Below are positions 32,891-41,158 of a DNA stretch of 64,000 bases, one piece after another. Below the pieces are notes generated by a model. The model was not told the DNA's origin. It saw nothing but the letters and a program-made list of their open reading frames with translations, and did no database searches. The number at the start of each line of letters is the position of its first letter. Within the stretch, counting starts at the first letter, position 1. The DNA comes from a virus, in the IMG/VR virus record IMGVR_UViG_3300044627_003499, positions 1 through 64,000 of that record. One strand, 5' to 3'. A program made the position numbers and the translations under genes.

Positions 32891-33676
32891 TTAGAAGAAA
32901 CCGCCTTGCGCAGCAACGTGTACACCTGGGATGTAACCAGAACTATTGGGACCATCAGGGAACACGCCAACGTAAACACGGTCGCCACGCTCAAGGTAAA
33001 TTCCTTTGTTACGTAGTGGAGCTGTAGTACCAAGGCCGTTGGTATTACCTGCGCTCACACTGGGAACTGCCAGTTGCGGCATCACATCCGAACAATCAAC
33101 CACACCGCTGTTTGCGGGGATTGTTTTGGCGAATAACACTTTGTAGTCACCAGAGCCAGGGATTGGTGTGGTTGTGCCACGTGTCTGGTAAAAGACAAAG
33201 GTAGCAGCGGGTTGATTCCCGTATGCAATACCGTTGTACAAGAAACCAGACGTAGTGCCGCCCGAATAATTCAATGCACTATTGACGCCTGTCAGTGTGC
33301 CAGAACCGGTGTATGTGTAATAGCCGTAACCACTGTATGGTGCGCCAGCACCAGTGAGGGAACCTGTGGCGGATACAAAAACAATCTGTCCGCTAACCAG
33401 GGAGACTGGTGTTCCTGACGTTGTGGAATTTACTGTATAGTCGGGGCCGCGATAAAAATCGTTACGTGTGATCGTGATGGAATCAATGACACCGCCACTG
33501 TTATTGTCTTCGCTCAGTGACGCATCCATGTCCACCAGAATGGAGGGCGCTTGGCCACCTTGTACAAACAAAGTATTACTTGCTGCACTACCAACGGTTT
33601 GCGTTGTAACACGCACCGAATCAAATAAGGGCCTATCAACCAACAGTGGCTGCTTGTTTGTAGATGTCGAGCTCAA
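32891..33676 (-). CDS. Virion structural protein (261 aa)
   Basis: 261 residues, Thr/Ser/Gly-rich beta protein (YTVNSTTSGTPVSLVSGQIV, YSGYGYYTYTGSGTLTGVNS) typical of a head-decoration, fibre or tail protein. It is separated from the 520-aa gene by 3 nt. Confidence 0.6.
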   Translation of the reverse strand: MSSTSTNKQPLLVDRPLFDSVRVTTQTVGSAASNTLFVQGGQAPSILVDMDASLSEDNNSGGVIDSITITRNDFYRGPDYTVNSTTSGTPVSLVSGQIVFVSATGSLTGAGAPYSGYGYYTYTGSGTLTGVNSALNYSGGTTSGFLYNGIAYGNQPAATFVFYQTRGTTTPIPGSGDYKVLFAKTIPANSGVVDCSDVMPQLAVPSVSAGNTNGLGTTAPLRNKGIYLERGDRVYVGVFPDGPNSSGYIPGVHVAAQGGFF

Positions 33677-33708
33677 TTTCCCAATGCCGCTTTTTGTTAA
33701 TTATAACG

Positions 33709-33975
33709 TCAACCACCCATGCCTGACATCGCCATAAAGGCTTGGAAATTTGCAGGTAATTTCATCTTAGATTCAACCAGGGCATTGGGATTGTTTTGCA
33801 ATGCAAGGAAACGACCGAACAGATTACCGTCTTCCGCTGGTTGAAATTTAAATTTCTTAGCGGCTAGGTAATCTGTTTCGGCTTGTGGCTCTGAGAGGAA
33901 GCTATCGCCAATCCCAACTTTCAAGGCTTCGCTTGGAAGGTAATCATAGTCAGAGTATTTGTAAAAACGAGACAT
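33709..33975 (-). CDS. Small virion-associated protein, unknown
   Basis: 88 residues (SRFYKYSDYDYLPSEALKVG... KFKFQPAEDGNLFGRFLAL). It lies between the structural genes and the transglycosylase. No domain recognised. Confidence 0.55.
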   Translation of the reverse strand: MSRFYKYSDYDYLPSEALKVGIGDSFLSEPQAETDYLAAKKFKFQPAEDGNLFGRFLALQNNPNALVESKMKLPANFQAFMAMSGMGG

Positions 33976-33980
33976 TGTGA

Positions 33981-34643
33981 TTACTGAAGAAAGCCAAAGG
34001 GATTAAGCAGTCCCGACAAATCTGGAAGCAGTGATTTGAGCACTGTTTCTTTCATCGCGTCAGCGATAGAGTTCCTTTTGTTTAACTCTGGTTTTGCCGC
34101 TCCCTGTAAAGCAGAAGACAAAATTTCTTCTACAGAACGTTGGCCGCTAGCCATTTGTTGCGGAGCGGCAACAGGCGCAGGTTGAGTCAGTGGATCTCCC
34201 AGGGTTGTTTGTGCAGCCTTATAGAGGGAACCTCCAGATTTGAATTTAGGGATCGAGGAGGCAACGGAAGTGCCAAACGAATCTTTTGCTGTCAAAGAAA
34301 CATTTGGATTGCCGCCAAGAATCGTGGCATACGCACGATCAATACCCATTTTTCCAGGCTGAAAACCACGGTCCCGTAAAAACCGCTCAACTGCAGGCAT
34401 TTGTTCTGCAATTGTGTAGTTACCAAGCTTGGATTTATCTAGGTACTTTGCGCGTTCCGGGCCGCCAAACTGAATTAGTCCGTAGTAATTACCACCGGCA
34501 CCACCGTAAACATTCGGGCGGAATCCAGACTCTTGGTGAATGAGCGCACCAAACTCGTACGGATCCAAGCCAAGCCGTTTTGCCGAAGAGAATACAGCTT
34601 GCCTGTCTTCTGGTTTTAGTGTTCCAACGCGTACTGGTGCCAT
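33981..34643 (-). CDS. Virion-associated lytic transglycosylase
   Basis: 220 residues. FGALIHQESGFRPNVYGGAG with catalytic E38, then YYGLIQFGGPERA, is the SLT/lysozyme-like fold. It resembles virion transglycosylases that open the wall during DNA entry. The C-terminal half is a helical, virion-anchoring type tail ending LNPFGFLQ; the M23-like gene nearby has LNPIGFLD, which hints at a shared anchor. Confidence 0.75.
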   Translation of the reverse strand: MAPVRVGTLKPEDRQAVFSSAKRLGLDPYEFGALIHQESGFRPNVYGGAGGNYYGLIQFGGPERAKYLDKSKLGNYTIAEQMPAVERFLRDRGFQPGKMGIDRAYATILGGNPNVSLTAKDSFGTSVASSIPKFKSGGSLYKAAQTTLGDPLTQPAPVAAPQQMASGQRSVEEILSSALQGAAKPELNKRNSIADAMKETVLKSLLPDLSGLLNPFGFLQ

Positions 34644-34859
34644 GGCTTTAGGTTTTTCAATCTCCTACCCAATTTGAACTTGCTCTGAGACCAGGGATAA
34701 ATACTGTTTGAAGAACCAGTGTTGATGCCAGGTAGGTCAGGGTTCGTTTAACAAATTTTGGGCAGAGAATCATGGGTTTAAAGCAACTACACTGGCCCCC
34801 GTGAATCAAAAGATTCGTGTCCAGTCGGCTGGGCTTACATGCTTTGCAATGCCAGGGTA
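34644..34859. other. 216-bp gap, no gene recognised
   Basis: Neither strand shows a convincing ORF or tRNA. A short hairpin GAATC-TTTT-GATTC (minus strand, near 34806-34820) is present. It may hold a promoter for the transglycosylase-to-fibre part of the late operon. Confidence 0.3.
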
Positions 34860-35738
34860 TTACTTTTGTGTAGTGAAAATGGAGTCCTTGAACATTTCCA
34901 GGAGCCTTTGGGCCTCTGGCCCCTTAGGGTCAAACTTATCAACAGCGGACCCCATTGGTTGGATACCTGTTGCGCCTGCGTATGAGGCAGTGGGCATTTC
35001 TGAGGGGAAGCCTAGGGGGGCGCTCTGAAGTGTGGGGCCCTGACTGAAACCAGCATAAGGGGCTGCAGAGGCACCAGCGAAGGCATTCCTCGGCACAGTG
35101 GAAAGACCTAATCCTTGGGCCACCTTGCCAGCATCATAAGAAGCAGGAGAAATAGGGGGCGTAGTTCCAAGGGGGGAGCTGGTGTCAAACGGTAAGTTCA
35201 ACGGTGAACCCATCTGACCCGCACCAAGGGTACGTTGGATGACATCGTATCCTGACTGGCCAGGCTTGACTTTAGCTGCAAGTTTTGGATTGGCCTTAGC
35301 CCACATCTGCATACCCATATCTTCTGCAGATTGTTCGGCAGCAGAACCGGGACCAAATTTAGCAGCTTCTTTGGTTGCAGCTTGATAACGCTGAAGCTCA
35401 GGGTCTTGAGCGGTTAGCTGGGCAACACGAGAAACTTCCTGTCGATAAGCACGTTCTGCTGCGGGAGAAAAAGTCCCCTGCGGAGCGCCAGTAGATGTTG
35501 AATAACCTGCGTTACCACCACTGCCACCACGATTTCCTAATCGTAACTCAGCATCACGATAAGACTCGCCAAATTTATCTTTAGGTGGAATACTGCCAAC
35601 ACGAGTAGTGCGTCGTGCCGCATCAGCAGTCAAACCAGCTCCGAGAAGAGAACCTAAGCCTGCTGCAAAACGTCCGACTTGAGCTACACCGCCAAGGGCG
35701 CGTGCACCTGCCAAGGCTGGTCCAAGTAATTGAATCAT
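34860..35738 (-). CDS. Virion protein, Ala/Gly/Pro-rich
   Basis: 292 residues from ATG 35738, which overlaps the upstream stop (TAATG). A hydrophobic glycine-zipper-like N-terminus (LLGPALAGARALGGV, FAAGLGSLLGAGLTADAA) resembles membrane-active internal virion proteins. The rest is disordered. Probable ejection or internal head protein, by inference. Confidence 0.55.
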   Translation of the reverse strand: MIQLLGPALAGARALGGVAQVGRFAAGLGSLLGAGLTADAARRTTRVGSIPPKDKFGESYRDAELRLGNRGGSGGNAGYSTSTGAPQGTFSPAAERAYRQEVSRVAQLTAQDPELQRYQAATKEAAKFGPGSAAEQSAEDMGMQMWAKANPKLAAKVKPGQSGYDVIQRTLGAGQMGSPLNLPFDTSSPLGTTPPISPASYDAGKVAQGLGLSTVPRNAFAGASAAPYAGFSQGPTLQSAPLGFPSEMPTASYAGATGIQPMGSAVDKFDPKGPEAQRLLEMFKDSIFTTQK

Positions 35739-36199
35739 TAGCGCCAAACCTCATGTAAATAAATACGGGAACCAACTGCGGTGTCGGCAGGTCCAGGTAA
35801 TGCCTGGATGAATTCAGCACCAGAGCGTTCGTAACGGTATCTGGCCTGGAACGGATCCTTGTAGTTTGGAACGTAAAGGATGCCGGCTAAACGGTTTGTT
35901 TCGTAGAGATAAATCTCATCCCAAACCTTTAAGGCTTCTTTGGCATTGCTGGATCTAATGGTACGATCAACGTCACCAGCAATGCTTTCAAGGCGCGTGG
36001 AAGGAGAAGTAGCAACTTCAGTTTTCTTTTCAGCTGTGTCACAACGGCCCAACTGAATAGCGATCTTGTCGTAGAAATACGAATCCGGCACGGTATTCAT
36101 TGCTTCTTCCAGGCGGGCGTAATCGCCAGCCGGAACAGAAACAGTAAAGTAACCGAGGTGGTAACGAACTCTACTTTTGTCGTAGTCGCTTAACTGCAC
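35738..36199 (-). CDS. Virion/connector-type protein, unknown
   Basis: 153 residues from a GTG. YFTVSVPAGDYARLEEAMNT, then a helical KVWDEIYLYETNRLAGILYV and GSRIYLHEVWR. It is the size of a head-tail connector or neck protein and lies in the late operon; the assignment is positional. Confidence 0.5.
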   Translation of the reverse strand: MQLSDYDKSRVRYHLGYFTVSVPAGDYARLEEAMNTVPDSYFYDKIAIQLGRCDTAEKKTEVATSPSTRLESIAGDVDRTIRSSNAKEALKVWDEIYLYETNRLAGILYVPNYKDPFQARYRYERSGAEFIQALPGPADTAVGSRIYLHEVWR

Positions 36200-36238
36200 T
36201 TCTACGTGTCGTTGTCTTTCAATTATAAAAGCAAGTAA

Positions 36239-36976
36239 TCAACCAAACAGGCCATTAAGGTAATCTGATGTGGCGCTGGATTGACCCATAAGTAACGGAT
36301 CGTTTGTTCTGTAAGAATCCAGGAATCCGATGGGGTTGAGTGCTTGTGAAATTAAACCTCCAACCAACTGTTCTTTGAGTGTGTCTTGTATTGTTTTCTT
36401 GGGTTTTTCTGGTTCTTTACCCTGCAACTGAGCACCGTACATAAATGCTTTAATGATGTCTTCAGCGCGAGAATCGGTGCCCCCTTGTGGTTGAGTCGGT
36501 GCTGCAGTTGGTGCAGTTGATGCAATAGCCCCGGCTTTGCCAAGGGATTTCATGTGTCCAAAACCAAGTTCGTATTTGTTATCCCCTGTGGTAAATGCTG
36601 CCAGATTGCCGTAACCACCTTGATTAGCAAGGGGCTTGTATGTACCAGAGCCTTCGAAATAAACCGGAGTTCCTTCTGGAAGAGCCCAATCTTCCCCCCG
36701 GTGAAACGAACTAGCTCCCTTGGTTGGGGCACTACGCGGACCATACTTGGAAGTCAAGCTGATCCCAGCTTGTGGATTGAAATCGTATTTGCCTTCTTTG
36801 TTTTTAATCAGTGCTGGTACTCTTTGCTCGCCAACGCGAACGCCAGCTAAAGCAGAACGAATAGTAGAAGGGTCAATATACTGTCCAGTCGAAAGATCTT
36901 TCACATAAACATGCTTATGTGGGCCGGTTGACACCCCGGTAGAACCCACCTGTCCTAAGTATGTTATGCCTGCCAT
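36239..36976 (-). CDS. Circularly permuted M23-like peptidase
   Basis: 245 residues. The N-terminus has the normally C-terminal M23 block (GSTGVSTGPH20-K-H22, then IDPSTIRSAL). It is followed by the normally N-terminal block: SKYGPRSAP, FH92-RGED96-WALPEGTPV, GYGNLAAF and GFGH141-MKSL. All expected residues (H92, D96, H141, H20/H22) are present but in permuted order. The helical C-terminus ends LNPIGFLD like the virion transglycosylase. Likely a virion endopeptidase for wall penetration. Confidence 0.75.
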   Translation of the reverse strand: MAGITYLGQVGSTGVSTGPHKHVYVKDLSTGQYIDPSTIRSALAGVRVGEQRVPALIKNKEGKYDFNPQAGISLTSKYGPRSAPTKGASSFHRGEDWALPEGTPVYFEGSGTYKPLANQGGYGNLAAFTTGDNKYELGFGHMKSLGKAGAIASTAPTAAPTQPQGGTDSRAEDIIKAFMYGAQLQGKEPEKPKKTIQDTLKEQLVGGLISQALNPIGFLDSYRTNDPLLMGQSSATSDYLNGLFG

Positions 36977-37005
36977 GGTATCGTTTTATTCTTCATTGTA
37001 AGATT

Positions 37006-37029
37006 AAAAAACCCCTGGTTTCCCAGGGG
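37006..37029 (-). terminator. Rho-independent terminator (minus strand)
   Basis: CCCCTGG-GAAA-CCAGGGG followed by six T on the minus strand. It lies just after the stranded end of the helix-hairpin-helix gene and was probably that gene's original terminator. Confidence 0.85.
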
Positions 37030-37043
37030 CTTGGTGGAGATGG

Positions 37044-37091
37044 TTATACGCGAATTAAATCAGCAGCAAGTACGCCAATAAAACGTTTCAG
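37044..37091 (-). pseudogene. Stranded recoded 3' end of the HhH gene
   Basis: The minus strand reads LKRFIGVLAADLIRV then TAA, with a TAG two codons upstream. VLAADLIRV is identical to the end of the intact gene at 37595-38005, yet seven of the nine codons differ. It is separated from that gene by the HNH gene at 37121-37564 and keeps its own terminator. Best explained as the original 3' end displaced by the HNH cassette. Confidence 0.75.
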
Positions 37092-37120
37092 GTGCTATAG
37101 TTTTATTTTGCTGCTTTGGA

Positions 37121-37564
37121 ATGAAAAGGATTAATCCGGATACGGGGCAGGCCTTTAAGCACGGGGATCGCCGAGAAGACGGCTTTATGTTCACTGGTTA
37201 CAATTTTAAAAAAATAAAACAAGACGGCACTTTCCTGGAAGTATGGACAAGCCCTGAGCAAATAAACCACAAGAAAGCGTATGACAAAAAAAGAAGCCAA
37301 CGCATTTCCATAGAAAACAGAAATTGGATGAACGAGTTAAAGGTGAGCCAAGGTTGCGCCTGCTGCGGATACAAAGATCACCCAGAAGGCCTTGACTTTG
37401 ATCATCTTTATGATAAAAAATTTAACATCGGCAGGGGCGGCACGTTAAGCAAAAAAAGACTGGAGAAAGAAATTCAAAAATGCCAAGTTCTTTGTGGAAC
37501 TTGTCATCACATAAAGACAAGAAATGAGCAAAAATTTAATGAACTAATGAAAAAGAGGGGTTGA
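37121..37564 (+). CDS. HNH endonuclease, opposite strand to its host gene
   Basis: 147 residues. The N-terminal module (NPDTGQAFKHGDRREDGFMF) is shared with the HNH at 43954-44415. The core is QGCACCGYKD...LDFDHLYDKK...KCQVLCGTCHHIKT. Transcribed rightward inside the leftward late operon. The stop codon lies within the bidirectional terminator. It separates two versions of the HhH gene's 3' end. Confidence 0.85.
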   Translation: MKRINPDTGQAFKHGDRREDGFMFTGYNFKKIKQDGTFLEVWTSPEQINHKKAYDKKRSQRISIENRNWMNELKVSQGCACCGYKDHPEGLDFDHLYDKKFNIGRGGTLSKKRLEKEIQKCQVLCGTCHHIKTRNEQKFNELMKKRG

Positions 37565-37574
37565 AACCCCTCTT
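37553..37574. terminator. Bidirectional terminator
   Basis: AAGAGGGGTT-GA-AACCCCTCTT is a perfect 10-bp stem. The minus strand continues with a T-run, ending the HhH gene; the plus strand ends the HNH gene, whose TGA is inside the hairpin. Confidence 0.8.
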
Positions 37575-37594
37575 GTTTGAGTTATGCATTTAAA

Positions 37595-38005
37595 TTAAAC
37601 CCTAATCAAATCGGCCGCCAGGACCGCATTCCAATCAACACGCTTGATTTGCTTCAGCTGTTCAAGATTATTGAATCTTTCACCCGACAGAGACATCTGA
37701 AGGTCTTTAATCTCACGTGCTGTTTTAAGACCAATTCCCTTAATGTGATCCGCAAGCATTTGTGCGGTAGCGGAATTGACATTTAAACGGTGATCTGGGG
37801 GAAAATCCCGTGGGTCCTCTTTGGCTGCTTTATCTTTGACTTGAAGAGTTTTTACCTTTTTGGTAGCTTCTTCATCTGGGATAAGTTCAGAGTTGTAAGC
37901 GGTGTAAAGGCGACCGTCCTGATCTTCGACCATGAACCAATCGCCATTATCAAACTCACTAACAACTTTGACGCGAGCGCCAGTTTTTTTGTGCTGGTAA
38001 AGCAT
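37595..38005 (-). CDS. Helix-hairpin-helix (ComEA-like) DNA-binding protein
   Basis: 136 residues. The N-terminus is a small beta module (TGARVKVVSEFDNGDWFMVED). The C-terminus is a ComEA-type helix-hairpin-helix (RLNVNSATAQMLADHIKGIG, LKTAREIKDLQ). It is between capsid genes and virion enzymes, so it may bind packaged DNA. Its last nine residues are duplicated beyond the HNH gene at 37044-37091 with different codons. Confidence 0.7.
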   Translation of the reverse strand: MLYQHKKTGARVKVVSEFDNGDWFMVEDQDGRLYTAYNSELIPDEEATKKVKTLQVKDKAAKEDPRDFPPDHRLNVNSATAQMLADHIKGIGLKTAREIKDLQMSLSGERFNNLEQLKQIKRVDWNAVLAADLIRV

Positions 38006-38043
38006 GAGGACCAGATGTTAATTCTGGTCCTAGTTTAGCTTAT

Positions 38044-38853
38044 TCAGCTGACAGTGCGGCCAAGCAGGTAAGCTTCGATGTCTTCGTAGCCAGGGGCAAT
38101 GTCAGGCTGGACGTAGCAGGTTTCCACAACCAGGTAACCAACACGACCGGCGGCGGCGTCACCGCTGGAGATGTAGAAACCACCGGAAGTTGTGGTGGAG
38201 TTTGCAGTTTCCTTAGCAAACACACGCAACGTGGTCGAGGCAGTAACCGGGTAGTTGACCACAGAACCAGAGACACCAGCGGCGCCAGTAGCGGTCAGGA
38301 CGGCGTTGGTACCATAACCGGCAGTGCCGCCAGCGAAGTAAATTTCGCCAGCTTGGAGACCGGAAACAGTGGAAGTCATGTTGGCTTGAATCACGCCTTC
38401 ACCAACGCCAGAAGCGGCGACAGGTGCACCACCGTTGCTACGACCGAACGAAATGACGTTACCGGTAGCGGCATACACACCAGAGGCAACACGGCCATCA
38501 CCCCAACCAGAGGCAACCGAAATTGCGGTGCGGTACACGTAAGCAGGCAGTGTGCTGCTACCAGAGATCACCATACCCGTGATGTCGGGACGAGTGTCAT
38601 CCTGACGATAGGGCGACGGAACGATCACAGCAGCGGAGTTGACGCTACCAGCACCAGAGGTGGTTGTCACTGCGACATAACCACGCTGCTGGAAATAACG
38701 GTAACCAGGCAGAGCAAGGACCGAGGTGGGGCCACCAAGGGAGCTGTCGAGAGCAGTACCGGCTTCGACAATAGAGTCGATGTTCTTGTACCAGCCGTTC
38801 AGGGGTTCTGCCCAGTTGCCTGGGAAGATTTTTTTAGCGGACAAATAGGTCAT
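38044..38853 (-). CDS. Capsid-associated (decoration-like) structural protein
   Basis: 269 residues, beta-rich and Gly/Ala/Ser/Thr-heavy, starting TYLSAKKIFPGNWAEPLNG and ending APGYEDIEAYLLGRTVS. AAAAGGAAAAATAA precedes the ATG. It is immediately downstream of the capsid gene, where decoration or head-fibre proteins usually lie. Confidence 0.6.
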   Translation of the reverse strand: MTYLSAKKIFPGNWAEPLNGWYKNIDSIVEAGTALDSSLGGPTSVLALPGYRYFQQRGYVAVTTTSGAGSVNSAAVIVPSPYRQDDTRPDITGMVISGSSTLPAYVYRTAISVASGWGDGRVASGVYAATGNVISFGRSNGGAPVAASGVGEGVIQANMTSTVSGLQAGEIYFAGGTAGYGTNAVLTATGAAGVSGSVVNYPVTASTTLRVFAKETANSTTTSGGFYISSGDAAAGRVGYLVVETCYVQPDIAPGYEDIEAYLLGRTVS

Positions 38854-38888
38854 TTATTTTTCCTTTTGTTAGTTGTTTACGTTATTGA

Positions 38889-40052
38889 TCAGATGTTACC
38901 GTCATCTTGCACGAAGCTGAACGCGGTGGTCACGAAGTCCTTGTTCAGGATTTCAAAACCGGCGTACAGTTGCCAAATAAGAATGATGAAACGGCTGAAA
39001 TCGTCGTTGTTGTTGATCAGAACTTGAGCGTTCGGACCACCGATGCCAACACCAATCGCTTGAGGACCGAAGAAGTAACCTTGAGCGGCTTCTTTCACGG
39101 CATAGGTAGAACCACCGTCAAAGGAAGTGCTGATGCTCTTGATCGGGAAGTTGGTGGATTCGAAGAACTTAACGCCTTCAAACTGCACACCAGTAGGCAT
39201 GACAGGTTCGCCAGCCAGGAAGTAGGCTTGACCAGCCTGGGGGCCTTGGTAGAAGCTAGCGTTGTTAGGCAGCATGGGGTTACCCATGTACATGCCTTGA
39301 CCAGGATTACCAGCGTAACGGGCGATCTCACGGAAGTCAGGGTCACGACGCAGGTGCATCATGAACGTGGGATCGCAAATACAACGATACAGACCATCGG
39401 CATAGGTCGGAACGTTGCGCTTGCGCAGGTCCTTAACAACGGTCAGCAGATCGGTACGCACCTGGAACTGCTGCAGGTCAGCGGTGTATTCAGTACCAGT
39501 GTAGGAAATACGACCGGAAGCATCCTTGACCTTGTTACCAGCGAAGTAGTAACCGCCTTGAGTTGTGGAAGCAAGACCGTTGGCTTCAGCTTTGGACAGT
39601 TCATCAATGAACACGCGGTCACGCCAGCGGCGATAGTCGTCAAGCAGCGTCAGGCTACCGATCGACTGGTGGAACATATTCAGGTTGCCGGTATCCAGCA
39701 GCATGCGCTGAGCGGTAACCAGAGTTTCGCGAGCAATCTTGAATGTGCTGGGCTGAGTCGGGTCGCCCGGATCCGCAGGACCGGTGTACTCCTTAAGCAC
39801 CACCAGAACTTTCTCTTTGGTGATGTTACGGCTGTTAGCGGTACCGATCGTTTGGTCAGCAATACGCTCACGGCTATCCTTAGTACCAGGGGTACCCCAG
39901 AACTTGTAGCGGTCTAACTGAACGGTTTGACCAGGCTGACGTGTGAAGTCGTGGACAACCACGGGCTCCACAGCCATCTCAGCGATGTACGCAGGGTGAG
40001 GACGATAAAGTTCCGCACCTAAAATCTTTGGAAAGTCGTTATCAATAAACAC
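38889..40052 (-). CDS. Major capsid protein
   Basis: 387 residues from a GTG with a strong GGAGG site 10 nt upstream. It is called by place (after TerL, portal, scaffold), size, and HK97-like composition: NITKEKVLVVLKEYTGP near residue 76 recalls the N4-gp56-type capsid family. An extended N-terminal arm and a long helix (NMFHQSIGSLTLLDDYRRWR) fit. The fold is inferred, not shown. Confidence 0.75.
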   Translation of the reverse strand: MFIDNDFPKILGAELYRPHPAYIAEMAVEPVVVHDFTRQPGQTVQLDRYKFWGTPGTKDSRERIADQTIGTANSRNITKEKVLVVLKEYTGPADPGDPTQPSTFKIARETLVTAQRMLLDTGNLNMFHQSIGSLTLLDDYRRWRDRVFIDELSKAEANGLASTTQGGYYFAGNKVKDASGRISYTGTEYTADLQQFQVRTDLLTVVKDLRKRNVPTYADGLYRCICDPTFMMHLRRDPDFREIARYAGNPGQGMYMGNPMLPNNASFYQGPQAGQAYFLAGEPVMPTGVQFEGVKFFESTNFPIKSISTSFDGGSTYAVKEAAQGYFFGPQAIGVGIGGPNAQVLINNNDDFSRFIILIWQLYAGFEILNKDFVTTAFSFVQDDGNI

Positions 40053-40171
40053 TTTGTTTTATCCTCCAGTGTCGCAGGAAGTGTGTTGTCAGGTGAAAGA
40101 TTCAGACATGATTATGTCTTATCTAACACAAATTTTAGCAGCCGATAATTTATTTAATTACCGGCATTAAA

Positions 40172-41158
40172 TCATTCCATTACAAATAATTTGTTTGCAA
40201 CGGTCTGAGGCTGAGCTTGGTTCAGGACGCGCCAGGCATTCTGAGGATCGCGATTCATCATCTCGCCAAAAGTGCCCCAGAAATTCTCAGGTGCTTGCGG
40301 AGCAGCAGCTGTCGGGGGAGCAGGGAAGTTGCCAGCTTGGAACTGACCAATCGACTGAGTCGGATAACCGCGTGTCTCAAGTTCCTGCTCGTTTTCGTAC
40401 ACAGGGTACGGACCTTCAGGACCAAAGAACTTAAGCGTGTAATCGCTCAGGACATCGGGATTGGTAAGGATCTCGTTGTAGGCAAGATTCTCTTGGTGCT
40501 CGTTAACAGCGAAATTAGCGTAACCCTTGATGGTATCAGCTGCGCGGTTTCCCCACGCGACGGCGCTGTCCAGCATTTGCTCCAGGTTTAGAGCGTAGTT
40601 GTTCAGCACTGCCGGAGCTTCGATCCCGAACGCGTCCATCACGTACCGACTGTCCTGGCTCATTCCCAGGAGGTCCGCCATTTGAATTGCCGCCTCCTGC
40701 AAGGATTGATTGGAGGAGGTTGGGGAATAGCTGGGCGAGTATGCCTGGTTGGGAGACCAAGTCTGCGGAGCCGATTGTTGCGTAGCTTGGCTGCTGTACT
40801 GTCCGTAATTGGCCGGGGTATACGCCGTCGTCGGCGGCGATGGTTGACCCTGGAACGGGGATTGGACTGGTGCGCTCAGCAGATTCACCACCTTGTTGAA
40901 CGCCGATTCCCAGGGATTCCCCGCCGAGTCCACCGCCGGTTGGGATTGGGGGGCGTACTGAGTAGGGCTGGATTGGTAGCTGGGGGCTGCCTGAGGTACC
41001 GCTTGGGGGTAACTGGTACCCACCTGATACGCCACCGGAGCCGGAGCCTGGTAACTGGCCGGAGCTGCTTGCGGTGCTGCCACCACGTAGCTGCTCGGCG
41101 CGACGGCCGCTGGTGCTTGGCTCGTCTGTGGGATCGATTGGACGGTAGCGTCCTGCAT
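40172..41158 (-). CDS. Putative scaffolding protein
   Basis: 328 residues. The first ~150 are Pro/Gln/Ala/Tyr-rich and disordered; the rest is helical and acidic (LQEAAIQMADLLGMSQDSRY...). It lies between portal and capsid genes, the standard scaffold position. Its first 623 nt are read in a different frame from the portal gene's 3' end, so this is a long same-strand overlap. Confidence 0.65.
   Translation of the reverse strand: MQDATVQSIPQTSQAPAAVAPSSYVVAAPQAAPASYQAPAPVAYQVGTSYPQAVPQAAPSYQSSPTQYAPQSQPAVDSAGNPWESAFNKVVNLLSAPVQSPFQGQPSPPTTAYTPANYGQYSSQATQQSAPQTWSPNQAYSPSYSPTSSNQSLQEAAIQMADLLGMSQDSRYVMDAFGIEAPAVLNNYALNLEQMLDSAVAWGNRAADTIKGYANFAVNEHQENLAYNEILTNPDVLSDYTLKFFGPEGPYPVYENEQELETRGYPTQSIGQFQAGNFPAPPTAAAPQAPENFWGTFGEMMNRDPQNAWRVLNQAQPQTVANKLFVME

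Noticed and set aside
38353-39027. 224-codon plus-strand frame opposite the decoration-like protein
   Set aside because: Antisense shadow with His/Arg/Thr composition and no initiation signals.
38907-39917. 336-codon open frame on the plus strand opposite the capsid gene
   Set aside because: It exactly mirrors the codon periodicity of the capsid gene, has no ribosome-binding site and encodes a low-complexity Thr/Val/His mixture. A shadow of strong codon bias.
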